Assembly: GCA_020635275.1 (NCBI GenBank)
Contig: JACKAA010000001.1
Span: 186,001 to 250,000, forward strand
Source: Ignavibacteriales bacterium
GTDB taxonomy: Bacteria > Bacteroidota > Ignavibacteria > Ignavibacteriales > Melioribacteraceae
Direction: 5' to 3'
Length of the DNA stretch: 64,000 bases
In this document: positions 7,994-16,220 of the stretch, piece by piece
How positions within the stretch are numbered: position 1 is the first letter of the stretch
Layout: every line of letters starts with the position of its first letter
Translations under genes and position numbers: made by a program
The notes under the pieces: generated by a model
What the model saw: only the letters and a program-made list of their open reading frames with translations
Database searches by the model: none
What the model was told of the DNA's origin: nothing

Positions 7994-10390
7994 TTAGGTT
8001 TCTTTTGTTCTTCTAACCGCAGAAATAATAAAACCAACCACCATTAAAATAACACCAGTCCAAACCAAACCAATAAATGGTTTTATACTAGCCTCAATAG
8101 ATAGAATCTCACTTTTCATTTGTGCAGGTTGGTCGCCGCCACCATTAATACTGCTTAGATTTAAGTTTACAGAACCACTTGCATCTAGGTTTGTCATTTC
8201 AACCAATAAATCTATTTCATCTATTTTCTGACTAACAAATTCACGATTGCCGGCAGCACTTTTCATTTGCGGTTCAATCTTATATGACTTATTAGCTGAT
8301 TCAACAGTAATATTTGCACCAATAGTAAAATCACTGCCGCCCATCATTGCAGACATTGCATCTGAAGGAAAATTAAAACTATCGAATGTAATTTTATTTC
8401 CCATATAGTCAAAACTATCACCTTTCTTAATAGTGACATGCGTTCCGTTATGTTGCGATTGAGAACTTCCATCTTCAAAGCTTAAAGGAGTAATGTAAAA
8501 ATCTTTTGTGAACATATTCCAGATTGCAGGTTCACGCATTAAACTATTATTAAATGCTGCAACATACATTACGGGTGCTATGACCGAAGAAGAATTACCT
8601 TTTTCAACTTTTATTTCAAATGCATATTTTTTACCATTTTCAATTGGTTTATACCCTAAGAAAGTAAGATCGTAACCAAAAACACTAGTTGATTTACCTT
8701 TTTCTAAATCAACAGAATCTTGATCTGAATGCCCCCCAGTTGCAACTACCCCAAGTAAAAATAATGCAATTCCAATATGGGCTATATATGCACCTAGTTT
8801 TGAAGGTTGTTTTCTGGCAATTTTATAAGCAATCTCAAAGTTAACAACTATTGTAAAGATTGATGAAAATGCTAAAAGAATAAGCATTTCTTCATAAACA
8901 CCGCCCCAAAAAACTACAACCAAAGTTAAGACCAATGAAATGGCAATTGGCGAAATTAAATTTTTCCAAATTACTTCACCTTTATTTGATTTCCATTTTA
9001 ATATTAAACTTAGTCCATTTAGTAAACCAATTATAATTGCGATAGGAAGATTTAGTTCATCATAAAATCTAATTTCAACAGCTTGACCAAAAATTGGTGC
9101 AGATGTACCGGCTAAAACAATTAATGCTGAAGCTATTAATGCGACTGCGCCTGTAAACAATGCCAATTCTCTTGAAAGTAGACTTTCTTCAGCTTCAAAT
9201 TCATTGTTAAGATATTTCCATCTATAGATAAATCCAAAAATACCAATAAGGAAAAAAGAACCAATAAAAATTACCAGCATTAAATAAACTAACATTCCAG
9301 GTTCAGTAAATGAATGAACTGAAGAATCACCAAGAATTCCGCTTCTAGTTAAAAATGTACTGTACAGAACAAAAATATAAGTTAGCATTGCCAGAATTAA
9401 ATTTGTTTTAACAAATCTGCCTGCTCCGCCACTTGATTGAGTTTTCTTTTGAATGATTAATGTATGAATTGATGCAACACCAATAATCCAAGGAATTAAG
9501 CTAGAATTTTCAACTGGATCCCAGCCCCAATAACCGCCCCATCCTAAAATTCCATAAGCCCAATAACCACCAAGCATAATTGCAAAACCTAATACCATCG
9601 TTCCTATTAACATCCATGGGAAAGCTTGTTTGACCCAATCTTTATAGTCATTTTTAATTATTGCTGCCATTGCAAATGCAAATGGAACAGTTGACATTGA
9701 AAAACCAAGGAAAAGAAATGGAGGATGAATCTGCATCCAGAAATTTTGCAGTAAAGGATTTAACCCTTTTCCCTCAATAATGAAATCTTTAATAGCAATT
9801 CCATTTGCCGTAAGCAATGAATATAATTGAGAATCTATTTTAATAAATGTTTTATTTGCTGCTCCATCTTCAAATAAAAAGTTTTTAATAAACGGTAAAG
9901 ATAAAAACTGACTATCAATACTTTTAACATCAATAAAACTTGGATCTAACCAAATATAATTGAACGGACTCTTTAGCAATGGAGTAACTAAAAATAATAG
10001 AAAAGTTAAACTAAGAGTAAAAACCATCATTACTCTCGGTTCTAAATCTCCTCTTTTGGAAGTATACTCTAAAAGAATAATTCCAACAATTGCTGTAAAG
10101 AGAACCCAAAGCAAAAAGCTTCCTTCTTGTCCACCCCAGAATGTTGAAAGAAGCAAACCAGTAGACATACCGCTTCCGCTATAATTAAAAACATAATTAT
10201 ATTGATATTGGTGTGTTAAAACAGCATGAAATAATAATACACTCGCAAAAATTGACATTACTGCTGTTACATGATATCCAATTCTTGCTTTGACTAATGT
10301 ATTTTCGTAACCTTTGAATGTTAAAAAATACATTACAATTGTAAATAGTCCAGCTATAAAACCAATTGTAATTACAATATTACCCAGCAT
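7994..10390 (-). CDS. ccmF: Cytochrome c maturation haem lyase subunit CcmF
   Basis: A 798-residue polytopic membrane protein. It has the tryptophan-rich WWD haem-handling domain (about residues 280-300, WGWDPVENSSLIPW) and further CcmF blocks such as WGGQEGSFLLW near residue 86. In CcmF this domain holds haem delivered by CcmE for attachment to CXXCH motifs of apocytochromes in the periplasm. A large periplasmic loop lies between about 600 and 770 before the last helix. It is the last gene of a ccmC-ccmD-ccmE-ccmF unit and follows ccmE by 17 bp. The many CXXCH proteins in the window are natural clients. No ccmG or ccmH is seen here. Confidence 0.95.
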   Translation of the reverse strand: MLGNIVITIGFIAGLFTIVMYFLTFKGYENTLVKARIGYHVTAVMSIFASVLLFHAVLTHQYQYNYVFNYSGSGMSTGLLLSTFWGGQEGSFLLWVLFTAIVGIILLEYTSKRGDLEPRVMMVFTLSLTFLLFLVTPLLKSPFNYIWLDPSFIDVKSIDSQFLSLPFIKNFLFEDGAANKTFIKIDSQLYSLLTANGIAIKDFIIEGKGLNPLLQNFWMQIHPPFLFLGFSMSTVPFAFAMAAIIKNDYKDWVKQAFPWMLIGTMVLGFAIMLGGYWAYGILGWGGYWGWDPVENSSLIPWIIGVASIHTLIIQKKTQSSGGAGRFVKTNLILAMLTYIFVLYSTFLTRSGILGDSSVHSFTEPGMLVYLMLVIFIGSFFLIGIFGFIYRWKYLNNEFEAEESLLSRELALFTGAVALIASALIVLAGTSAPIFGQAVEIRFYDELNLPIAIIIGLLNGLSLILKWKSNKGEVIWKNLISPIAISLVLTLVVVFWGGVYEEMLILLAFSSIFTIVVNFEIAYKIARKQPSKLGAYIAHIGIALFLLGVVATGGHSDQDSVDLEKGKSTSVFGYDLTFLGYKPIENGKKYAFEIKVEKGNSSSVIAPVMYVAAFNNSLMREPAIWNMFTKDFYITPLSFEDGSSQSQHNGTHVTIKKGDSFDYMGNKITFDSFNFPSDAMSAMMGGSDFTIGANITVESANKSYKIEPQMKSAAGNREFVSQKIDEIDLLVEMTNLDASGSVNLNLSSINGGGDQPAQMKSEILSIEASIKPFIGLVWTGVILMVVGFIISAVRRTKET

Positions 10391-10407
10391 AAATTACCTC
10401 TTCCCCC

Positions 10408-10800
10408 TTAACTAGATTTTGAGGATTCGTCGAATTGTTCTTCGTATTTTGAAGGACATTTTGTTAGAATATCATTTGCGTGAAATTGACCATTTTGATA
10501 TTTACCGGTAACAACAACAGATGTAGAAGATTCGAAATTATTTGGAATTGTTCCGTCATAAATTACTTTCATTTCATTTCCCAAATAATCTTTCATATAA
10601 AATGAGAACTGTTTATTTGTCTTATCTATATGATAGCTTTTTTCCTTAACCCAGCTGCCTGTAGCTTTCATTGTTTTACTTGAGGTAATTATCTTGCTGA
10701 AATTTTCCTCGTAAGAAATATTTGTTTCTGTAAATAGATATGCCATTATTGCCATAAATACAACAATAATAACACCGCCAAACATATATTTATTTTTCAT
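10408..10800 (-). CDS. ccmE: Haem chaperone CcmE, CxxxY type
   Basis: A 130-residue protein with one N-terminal membrane anchor (about 5-23) and a periplasmic OB-fold-like domain typical of CcmE. The covalent haem site is CPSKY (Cys115-Tyr119) in the context ILTKCPSKYEE, rather than the HxxxY of enterobacterial CcmE. This is the known CxxxY subclass found in several other lineages. It takes haem from CcmC and passes it to CcmF. The ATG overlaps the end of the small ccmD-like frame by 11 bp, which suggests translational coupling. The ribosome-binding site AAGGAG lies 7 bp upstream. Confidence 0.93.
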   Translation of the reverse strand: MKNKYMFGGVIIVVFMAIMAYLFTETNISYEENFSKIITSSKTMKATGSWVKEKSYHIDKTNKQFSFYMKDYLGNEMKVIYDGTIPNNFESSTSVVVTGKYQNGQFHANDILTKCPSKYEEQFDESSKSS

Positions 10801-10948
10801 TTTTTTGCTCCTTCAGATCAACTTCAATTTCTTTTAATCTTTTATCTAAAACATTAAGGTAGGAAAAAATTCCCAGCCAAATTGTTAGAGTTATAAAAAG
10901 AACTATGTATAATGAGTTATTTTCTAAAAATCCTAATAAACCTTCCAA
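10790..10948 (-). CDS. ccmD: CcmD-like small membrane protein
   Basis: A 52-residue frame between ccmC and ccmE. It has a single membrane helix (about residues 12-30, rich in I/L/F with a Trp) followed by a charged Lys/Glu tail, the usual CcmD shape. The start is TTG at 10948, with GAGG five bases upstream overlapping the ccmC stop. The end overlaps ccmE. CcmD assists release of holo-CcmE from the CcmC complex. The sequence is poorly conserved in this family, so the call rests on size, topology and position. Confidence 0.75.
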   Translation of the reverse strand: MEGLLGFLENNSLYIVLFITLTIWLGIFSYLNVLDKRLKEIEVDLKEQKNEK

Positions 10949-10955
10949 TTGTGCC

Positions 10956-11654
10956 TCAAATGTGTTTTCTTAAAAGTTTGTCTTTTATAATAATTGATTT
11001 GTATCCAATTCTCCACATCCAAAAATAAAACATGGTAAATGCAACTAATGACATATAAAAAACAATCTGCATAGTACCATTCATTTTAAAATCAACAACT
11101 GGACCTAAATTATCGTCATTTGCTGATCCAGGATGAAGACCTGCCATTATTCTAGGCATAATAAAAATAAAAAACGGTACTGTCAAAAAAGCAATAATTG
11201 AATAAACTGCTGATAATTTGGCTCTTTTATCTTCATTTTCTACTGCTGACCTTAATGCAAATAATGAACCATATATTAACAACAGAATGAAGATACTTGT
11301 TTCACGAGGATCCCAATGCCAAAAAGCTCCCCATGTAAATTTTGCCCAAATTGAACCGGTAACGGTTGCCAAAATTGTGAAAATCATTCCTAATTGAAGT
11401 GCAGCATTTGATTTTGCATCATCATCCATATTTTGTTTTCTCAGATATTTGATGCCGTAAATCATTGCCATTAAAAATGCAATAACAGATAACCAGGCTG
11501 TTGGAACATGAAAAAATATAATTTTAGCTTTTTCTTCCAATCCTGGGATGTTAGGAATTTCATACCAAACTGATGGGCTTGGAACTATTGGCAGAGCAAA
11601 ACCTGCAATAATAACTGCTGCCATTAAGACAAATAGAATTGATTTATATATCAT
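10956..11654 (-). CDS. ccmC: Haem-handling protein CcmC
   Basis: A 232-residue protein with six predicted membrane helices and the WWD motif WGAFWHWDPRETS at about residues 108-120. This is diagnostic of the CcmC/CcsA haem-handling superfamily, and the length is typical for CcmC. It loads haem onto CcmE. It is the first gene of the ccmC-D-E-F unit; the ABC transporter genes ccmA and ccmB that often precede it are not in the window. The region upstream (11655-11862) has no gene and no recognisable promoter beyond AT-rich sequence. Confidence 0.93.
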   Translation of the reverse strand: MIYKSILFVLMAAVIIAGFALPIVPSPSVWYEIPNIPGLEEKAKIIFFHVPTAWLSVIAFLMAMIYGIKYLRKQNMDDDAKSNAALQLGMIFTILATVTGSIWAKFTWGAFWHWDPRETSIFILLLIYGSLFALRSAVENEDKRAKLSAVYSIIAFLTVPFFIFIMPRIMAGLHPGSANDDNLGPVVDFKMNGTMQIVFYMSLVAFTMFYFWMWRIGYKSIIIKDKLLRKHI

Positions 11655-11831
11655 ATATAGAATAATCTTAATTAATTTTATACTGAAATCTAACTAAAAT
11701 ACGTATCTTAGAAAAGAATAAACTATCCTTATTAATACCAAGTTAAATTTAGACAAAGATATATTATTTAGAATTTTTATTCAAGGGTATTATTTATCAG
11801 AAGTTATCTAATTGTGTGAATTAAACAGAAA

Positions 11832-11850
11832 GCTGGAATTAAATTCCAGC
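11832..11850 (-). terminator. Terminator after the 40-residue membrane protein gene
   Basis: GCTGGAATT and AATTCCAGC form a 9-bp stem with a one-base centre. It is followed on the minus strand by a T-rich tract, 13 bp after the small gene's stop. Confidence 0.6.
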
Positions 11851-11862
11851 CTTCTCGAATAT

Positions 11863-11985
11863 TTATGCCATCATTAGCAAATAAAGAATTAATAATATAA
11901 TAAATGGTGAACCGAGTTTTAGAAAGCCAAAAATCATATCTTTAAAACTAATTTTCTCATTTTCATTATTATTTAAATTTTCCAT
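11863..11985 (-). CDS. 40-residue single-pass membrane protein, unknown
   Basis: A small frame with an Asn/Glu-rich N-terminus (MENLNNNENEK) and one C-terminal membrane helix (about residues 17-39) ending LLMMA. AGAGGT 5-6 bp before the ATG gives a credible ribosome-binding site, and a stem-loop terminator follows. It stands alone between ccmC and an uncharacterised gene. The family is not recognised; the topology resembles a small tail-anchored regulator or subunit. Confidence 0.6.
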   Translation of the reverse strand: MENLNNNENEKISFKDMIFGFLKLGSPFIILLILYLLMMA

Positions 11986-12054
11986 TTCATACCTCTAGAA
12001 ATCATATTTTCTTTAGTTTTTTTTGCAAAAACGTTAATTAGTTGAATATTTTAC

Positions 12055-12441
12055 TTAGCTGGCTTTAGAAAATGGAGGGCTTCGAGGTATTACTTTATTT
12101 ATAAATTTTTTTGAAAAATTAAGAATTTGGGATAAGGAGAATATATGTTTGGTGTTATTAAACTTTTTATTATCATCAGAAATTTTTAAAATGTCGAAAT
12201 TATCAATTTGAGATACATTTTTATTTTTTAAATCGAATGTTTTCTGAACTGAAGTATTTTTAAGACTAAAGTAATAATCACTTATGTCTACAACTGCAGA
12301 ATTTGAAATTGTTTTATTAGTATTAGAATTTTGGGGAGAATAATTAAAATAAAGTCTGAACTGGGAACAGATTACAAATAAAATCAGATTGATAACCAAA
12401 ATTCTATATTTAGAATTAAAGTTGCGTATTTTTCGTAACAA
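12055..12441 (-). CDS. Hypothetical membrane-anchored protein
   Basis: A 128-residue frame with a TTG start, one hydrophobic segment near the N-terminus (about residues 13-31) and an Asn/Ser/Lys-rich remainder ending in a proline-rich IPRSPPFS tail. No family is recognised. There is no good ribosome-binding site and codon composition is uninformative in this AT-rich DNA, so it may not be expressed. It lies between the 40-residue gene and the divergent terC. Confidence 0.4.
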   Translation of the reverse strand: MLRKIRNFNSKYRILVINLILFVICSQFRLYFNYSPQNSNTNKTISNSAVVDISDYYFSLKNTSVQKTFDLKNKNVSQIDNFDILKISDDNKKFNNTKHIFSLSQILNFSKKFINKVIPRSPPFSKAS

Positions 12442-12601
12442 TTTACAAGACTTTCAAAATTGATATCGATACAATGTAATTAGAATTTTATAATTTGCAA
12501 AGCCAATATTTTTACAATAATGAATATTTATTTCTTACTTAATTGCTTTTTTTTTAATGATATTTACCAACTAACTTTTTACAACTTTAATTTTAATTAA
12601 G

Positions 12602-13561
12602 ATGACAGTCTTTTGGATTGGTTTCAATTTACTGATTTTGCTTTTACTTGCTTTAGATCTTGGAGTTTTTAATAAAAAACAGCACAAGATTAAAACTCGC
12701 GAGGCTTTACTTTGGACTGCATTCTGGATTTTTCTTTCCTTATTATTTAACGTTTTTATCTATTATGCTTATGAATTGAATTGGTTGGAAATTGGCTTAC
12801 ATGATAACGCAGCCATAAATGGTTACGATGCAGCATTAAAATATTTTACCGGTTATATAATTGAAAAATCACTAAGCCTTGATAATATATTTGTAATCGC
12901 TATAATTTTTGGCTACTTCAAAGTTCCTAGTGAGTACCAACATAGAATCTTATTTTGGGGAATTTTGGGTGCACTTGTTCTTAGAGGAGTAATGATTTTA
13001 GGCGGTTCGTCTCTCCTCAATAAATTTGACTGGATGATTTATGTTTTTGGCGGATTGTTATTACTTACAGCTCTAAGAATGCTTATAAAAAAAGAAGAAG
13101 AGTTTGAACCAGAAAAAAATATTTTGGTAAAAATAACTAAGAAATTTTTCAGGATAAAATTAGATTATAACGGACCGAGATTTTTTATAAAAGAAAATCA
13201 TAAACTTTTTATTACACCAATGTTTTTGGTTTTAGTAGTTATTGAAAGCACAGATGTTCTTTTTGCAATCGATTCTATTCCTGCAATATTTGCAGTAACA
13301 ACAGATTCCTTTATAGTTTATACTTCTAACGTTTTTGCTATACTGGGATTAAGGTCGTTATATTTTGCATTAGCTGCAATGATGGAAAAGTTCAAATATA
13401 TAAAAATCAGTTTGGTCTTTATTCTTGCTTTTGTTGGTATTAAAATGATTATTTCTCACACTCACCCAATTCCAACAATATATTCCCTTATTGTAATTTT
13501 AGTAATTCTTTCAGTTGGAATAATTACATCAATTTATTCAAGCCGCAGAACGGCTAATTGA
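12602..13561 (+). CDS. TerC-family integral membrane protein
   Basis: A 319-residue polytopic protein matching the TerC/Alx family along its length. Conserved acidic intramembrane blocks are seen, such as EKSLSLDNIFVIAI (about residue 90) and ESTDVLFAIDSIPAIFAV (about 215-232). Members are linked to tellurite resistance and, for Alx-type proteins, to manganese export. The physiological ion here cannot be told from sequence. It is monocistronic, followed by a convergent gene 23 bp later. No riboswitch-like leader was recognised upstream. Confidence 0.9.
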   Translation: MTVFWIGFNLLILLLLALDLGVFNKKQHKIKTREALLWTAFWIFLSLLFNVFIYYAYELNWLEIGLHDNAAINGYDAALKYFTGYIIEKSLSLDNIFVIAIIFGYFKVPSEYQHRILFWGILGALVLRGVMILGGSSLLNKFDWMIYVFGGLLLLTALRMLIKKEEEFEPEKNILVKITKKFFRIKLDYNGPRFFIKENHKLFITPMFLVLVVIESTDVLFAIDSIPAIFAVTTDSFIVYTSNVFAILGLRSLYFALAAMMEKFKYIKISLVFILAFVGIKMIISHTHPIPTIYSLIVILVILSVGIITSIYSSRRTAN

Positions 13562-13584
13562 TTCGCCAATATTTTATGATTTTT

Positions 13585-13941
13585 TCAAGTAATACATTTA
13601 TTTAAATCATCTATAATATCTATTAACTTTGCAAAACATATATCGCACCTTAAATTATTTTCGTGTTGCACTAGAAAACAATGATCGCATTTCATTGTAT
13701 TTAAGTTATCAATAACAGTAAAGTGAATTTTATTTATACTGCATAGCAAGGCAATATTAAATATTTCCATATAAATGTTGGAATCAATTTCTTCCAAACA
13801 TTCAATATTTAATACGAAAAATTTTATTTCTCCAATAAAACTTCTGAATATTTCATGGAGCTCTTTTATAATCTTTATTGAAGCTTTACCGCAATTCAGC
13901 TTTAGAGTAAGAGTATTATTCTCCAGAATTGTTTCAGACAA
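13585..13941 (-). CDS. STAS-like protein with a C-terminal Cys4 motif
   Basis: The 118-residue product begins with a STAS-like fold pattern: alternating strands and helices, with VLNIECLEEIDSNIY resembling the phosphorylatable loop of anti-sigma antagonists or MlaB-type proteins. It ends with CDHC (Cys85, Cys88) and CDIC (Cys99, Cys102), a likely zinc-ribbon-type metal site. The start is TTG; no strong ribosome-binding site. It may be part of a partner-switching circuit, and an RsbW-like ATPase is encoded at 30298-30714, but a link is only inference. The fusion of a STAS-like core with a Cys4 site is unusual. Confidence 0.55.
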   Translation of the reverse strand: MSETILENNTLTLKLNCGKASIKIIKELHEIFRSFIGEIKFFVLNIECLEEIDSNIYMEIFNIALLCSINKIHFTVIDNLNTMKCDHCFLVQHENNLRCDICFAKLIDIIDDLNKCIT

Positions 13942-14033
13942 ATATGTTCCACTATAAGAATTAGTAATTATTCTATCCCCCGATAAATAATATGATAATT
14001 TTAGTGTAGCTTATTTTTAAATCGATCTAATTT

Positions 14034-14260
14034 TTAATATGCCTCTAAATTCATTTCTAATTCATCTTTGTAGATCAATTTTTTTAAATCAAGAATTATA
14101 ACAATTCTTTCATCAAACTTTGCAATGGCTGTTATATAATCTGCATCAACACCGGCAACAGCAAATTTAACATTACATTAAATTAATAAATTAAAACTTC
14201 GTGTTATTTTATTTCTAATGGAGCCAACTTTAATTTGTTGTGGCATTTCAATACCTTTTC
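14034..14260 (-). pseudogene. Decayed cheW-like gene remnant
   Basis: Two short minus-strand stretches in different frames read like CheW. The upstream one contains GIEMPQQIKVGSIRNKIT (ending in a stop near 14190). The downstream one runs 14177-14034 and reads FAVAGVDADYITAIAKFDER followed by IVIILDLKKLIYKDELE, close to the CheW C-terminal core. Stops and frame breaks separate them and no full-length frame exists. CheW couples chemoreceptors to CheA. No chemotaxis genes are intact in the window, so this looks like a relic. Confidence 0.5.
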
Positions 14261-14270
14261 AGTAAATGTT

Positions 14271-14414
14271 TTAATATCTTCTCATAGCTTTGATTTTCTG
14301 AAATATGATTCCTTCATTATCAATCCATACTTGAAATTCAATAACATTATAATCGTTAAGCTGGAATTTTAATGAGTTTAGAATAGGATCTGTTAAAATA
14401 TAGTAATTGTAGTG
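14271..14414 (-). pseudogene. Unidentified coding remnant next to the cheW relic
   Basis: An open stretch of about 47 codons without a start codon ends in a stop. It has protein-like composition, including LKFQLNDYNVIEFQVWIDNE. It lies directly upstream of the cheW-like relic on the same strand and may be part of the same decayed locus. The family is not recognised. The rest of 13942-14570 holds only AT-rich sequence with no further gene. Confidence 0.3.
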
Positions 14415-14573
14415 TTATTTTTTTCATTGAGTAATAAGTAATTAAAAATATATTAATATTTTAAATAATTTATTTAATATTGATTATTTATAAACAACTG
14501 CTTTATAAAATATGTAATGATCCGATATTAATATTAATCAATTCTATTTCCCCCGATAGGGTTGGTTACAAAG

Positions 14574-14599
14574 AAGCGGATAGATCAAACTATCCGCTT
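14574..14599. terminator. Strong stem-loop (probable terminator)
   Basis: AAGCGGATAG and CTATCCGCTT form a perfect 10-bp stem with a 6-base loop. T-rich sequence follows on the plus strand. No plus-strand gene ends nearby, so it may be a leftover of the decayed locus or act on an unseen transcript. Confidence 0.5.
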
Positions 14600-14648
14600 T
14601 ACTATTTTTAGACTTATTTACTTAGCTGTACAAATCTTTAAAAATAAA

Positions 14649-14670
14649 AAGCCTCCCGAAGGAGGCTTAT
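14649..14670 (-). terminator. Terminator of the DUF2202 gene
   Basis: AAGCCTCC-TTCG-GGAGGCTT on the minus strand, an ideal tetraloop hairpin followed by TTTTATTTTT, 22 bp beyond the stop codon. Confidence 0.9.
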
Positions 14671-14691
14671 GAACGAATTAAAAATTTTATT

Positions 14692-15399
14692 TTACCCTCT
14701 TCCCCTTCTGCCTTTTCCCATTCCGTTTCCGCCTCTTTCTATATCACTATTTATAATTTCATCATAAACTTCTTGTGCTAAGTATTGAGGTGTATAGGTT
14801 TCACCTTGAGCACTTATATTTTTGGTAAATGCTCTTAAATGATTTCTTGAGCCTCTCATTAAATTATTAAAAACCATTGTAATATCTTCATTATCAACTA
14901 TTTCATTTATTTGTTTTTGTAAATCTAAAATATCAATTTCTTCAATTGCTGCACCAACTTTTAAAGCTTCTAATAGTGATTCATTTCCTTTAGCAATTAG
15001 ATCATTATAAAGATTTTGCAGAGTTTCATTTTGGAAAACTCCATGTTCATCATTTATTGCCGGATCTTCAATAGAGTATCTGTCTAATAACATTTTTATT
15101 GCATTTGTATGTTTATCTTCACTTTTAGAAATATTATTGAAAACAGTTGCATTCCATTTTTCATATAAAGCTATATAAACATCCCGGGCAAGTTTTTCTT
15201 CTTCGCGCATAAATACTAAACTTTCAATTTCTCCATCACTTAAATCTTCAAGTTCCATTGATTCAAGTATTTTTTCCAAATCAGCATCTGATGAATTTAA
15301 TGTATTTGATTCAACTGGTGATGAGCAAAATGTAAAACCTAATATCATAATTGCTAATAATAGTGCTTTGTTAAACGGACTTTTAATTATTGCATTCAT
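14692..15399 (-). CDS. DUF2202 ferritin-like lipoprotein
   Basis: The start chosen is the ATG at 15399, preceded by AAGGAG; the frame is open 10 codons further upstream but without a ribosome-binding site. About 235 residues, with a lipobox-like GFTFC at the end of the signal sequence. It matches DUF2202: EEEKLARDVYIALYEKW, then a helix with SEDKHTNAIKMLLDRY, then SRNHLRAF. This is a four-helix ferritin-like fold whose Glu/His residues could bind metal. The function is unknown for the family. The C-terminus is Gly/Arg-rich. A sigma-54-like element and a palindrome shared with the 24.6-kb locus lie upstream. Confidence 0.85.
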   Translation of the reverse strand: MNAIIKSPFNKALLLAIMILGFTFCSSPVESNTLNSSDADLEKILESMELEDLSDGEIESLVFMREEEKLARDVYIALYEKWNATVFNNISKSEDKHTNAIKMLLDRYSIEDPAINDEHGVFQNETLQNLYNDLIAKGNESLLEALKVGAAIEEIDILDLQKQINEIVDNEDITMVFNNLMRGSRNHLRAFTKNISAQGETYTPQYLAQEVYDEIINSDIERGGNGMGKGRRGRG

Positions 15400-15443
15400 T
15401 TGTAACTCCTTTTGATTGATTTTTTCCATTTTTCCACATTGAA

Positions 15444-15459
15444 GTCAACTCGCATGCCA
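15444..15459 (-). promoter_or_regulatory. Sigma-54-like promoter of the DUF2202 gene
   Basis: On the minus strand TGGCATGCGAGTTGAC has the form TGGCA-N6-TTGAC (GG-N10-GA), the same form as the element at 1406. It lies 45 bp before the chosen ATG and about 63 bp from the palindrome at 15521. Confidence 0.5.
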
Positions 15460-15520
15460 AACGAAAAATCAGCCAAATTATCTTCTATTTGCATATTTTT
15501 GAAATAATCGGAACCAATAT

Positions 15521-15536
15521 TCGACTTATCGGTCGA
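15521..15536. promoter_or_regulatory. Palindromic activator site (TCGAC-N6-GTCGA), copy 1
   Basis: TCGACTTATCGGTCGA is an inverted repeat in the divergent region between the DUF2202 gene and the small secreted protein gene at 15689. Fourteen of 16 bases match TCGACTTGTTGGTCGA at 24699. The NtrC-type activator encoded at 22776 is the obvious candidate ligand, by inference. Confidence 0.6.
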
Positions 15537-15629
15537 TATATCTCGCCCTTATTGTCATTTTTTAATATCATAAATAATTCTATTTCACCTAACTCTTTGG
15601 ATAACAACAAGTTACAAGCAAGCTAAATT

Positions 15630-15645
15630 TGGCACAATATTTTAG
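15630..15645 (+). promoter_or_regulatory. Weak sigma-54-like element upstream of gene 15689
   Basis: TGGCACAATATTTTAG has a perfect -24 box (TGGCAC) but a poor -12 box. The identical TTTGGCACAATA string precedes the related gene at 24569, which supports a shared function. Confidence 0.4.
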
Positions 15646-15688
15646 TACCGTAAAGAAATGATTTGCCATTGAGGAAGGAGAAATATAA

Positions 15689-16141
15689 ATGAAAAAAATA
15701 GTTACAATTTTATTAGCATTTTCAATTACTCTATTTTTATCAACATCCTTATTTGCTCAGGATAGTTCAAAAACTCAAACTAAAGGAAAAGCTGGTAATA
15801 AAGTAGAAGCAAAACATGGTAAAGGATTTGTAGATGCCAATGGAGACGGATACAATGATAATGCACCTGATCACGACGGTGATGGAATTCCCAACGGTTT
15901 AGATGAAGATTATGAAGGTCCAGGTAAAATGGGATTTGTTGATGAAGATGGTGATGGAATTAATGATAACGCAGGAATGAAAAGAAAAGGTCACGGCAAC
16001 AGAGCAAAATTTGGAAATGCCGGAACCGAAACATCTGGTCAAGGTATGGGAATGCAAGGATCCGGAAGTGGTTTTGGACAAGGACAAGGTTCAGCCAGTA
16101 AAGGAAATGCTGCAAAAGGTAAACGCAAAGGAGGAAATTAG
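15689..16141 (+). CDS. Small secreted Asp/Gly-rich protein with calcium-loop-like repeats
   Basis: A 150-residue protein with a signal peptide cleaved near residue 23 (LFAQ). It then has three acidic loops of EF-hand or thrombospondin type 3 style: FVDANGDGYND, DHDGDGIPN and FVDEDGDGIND. A Gly/Gln/Ser-rich low-complexity tail ends in basic residues. GAGGAAGGAG before the ATG is a strong ribosome-binding site. It is related to the products at 16221 and 24207. The loops suggest binding of Ca or another divalent metal; the function is unknown. It shares a divergent control region with the DUF2202 gene. Confidence 0.8.
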   Translation: MKKIVTILLAFSITLFLSTSLFAQDSSKTQTKGKAGNKVEAKHGKGFVDANGDGYNDNAPDHDGDGIPNGLDEDYEGPGKMGFVDEDGDGINDNAGMKRKGHGNRAKFGNAGTETSGQGMGMQGSGSGFGQGQGSASKGNAAKGKRKGGN

Positions 16142-16220
16142 TAGATTTCAATTTATACACCCGGGTTAAATTGATTATACTAAACCAACAACATAATCAT
16201 AAATAAATGGGAGTAAAAAA

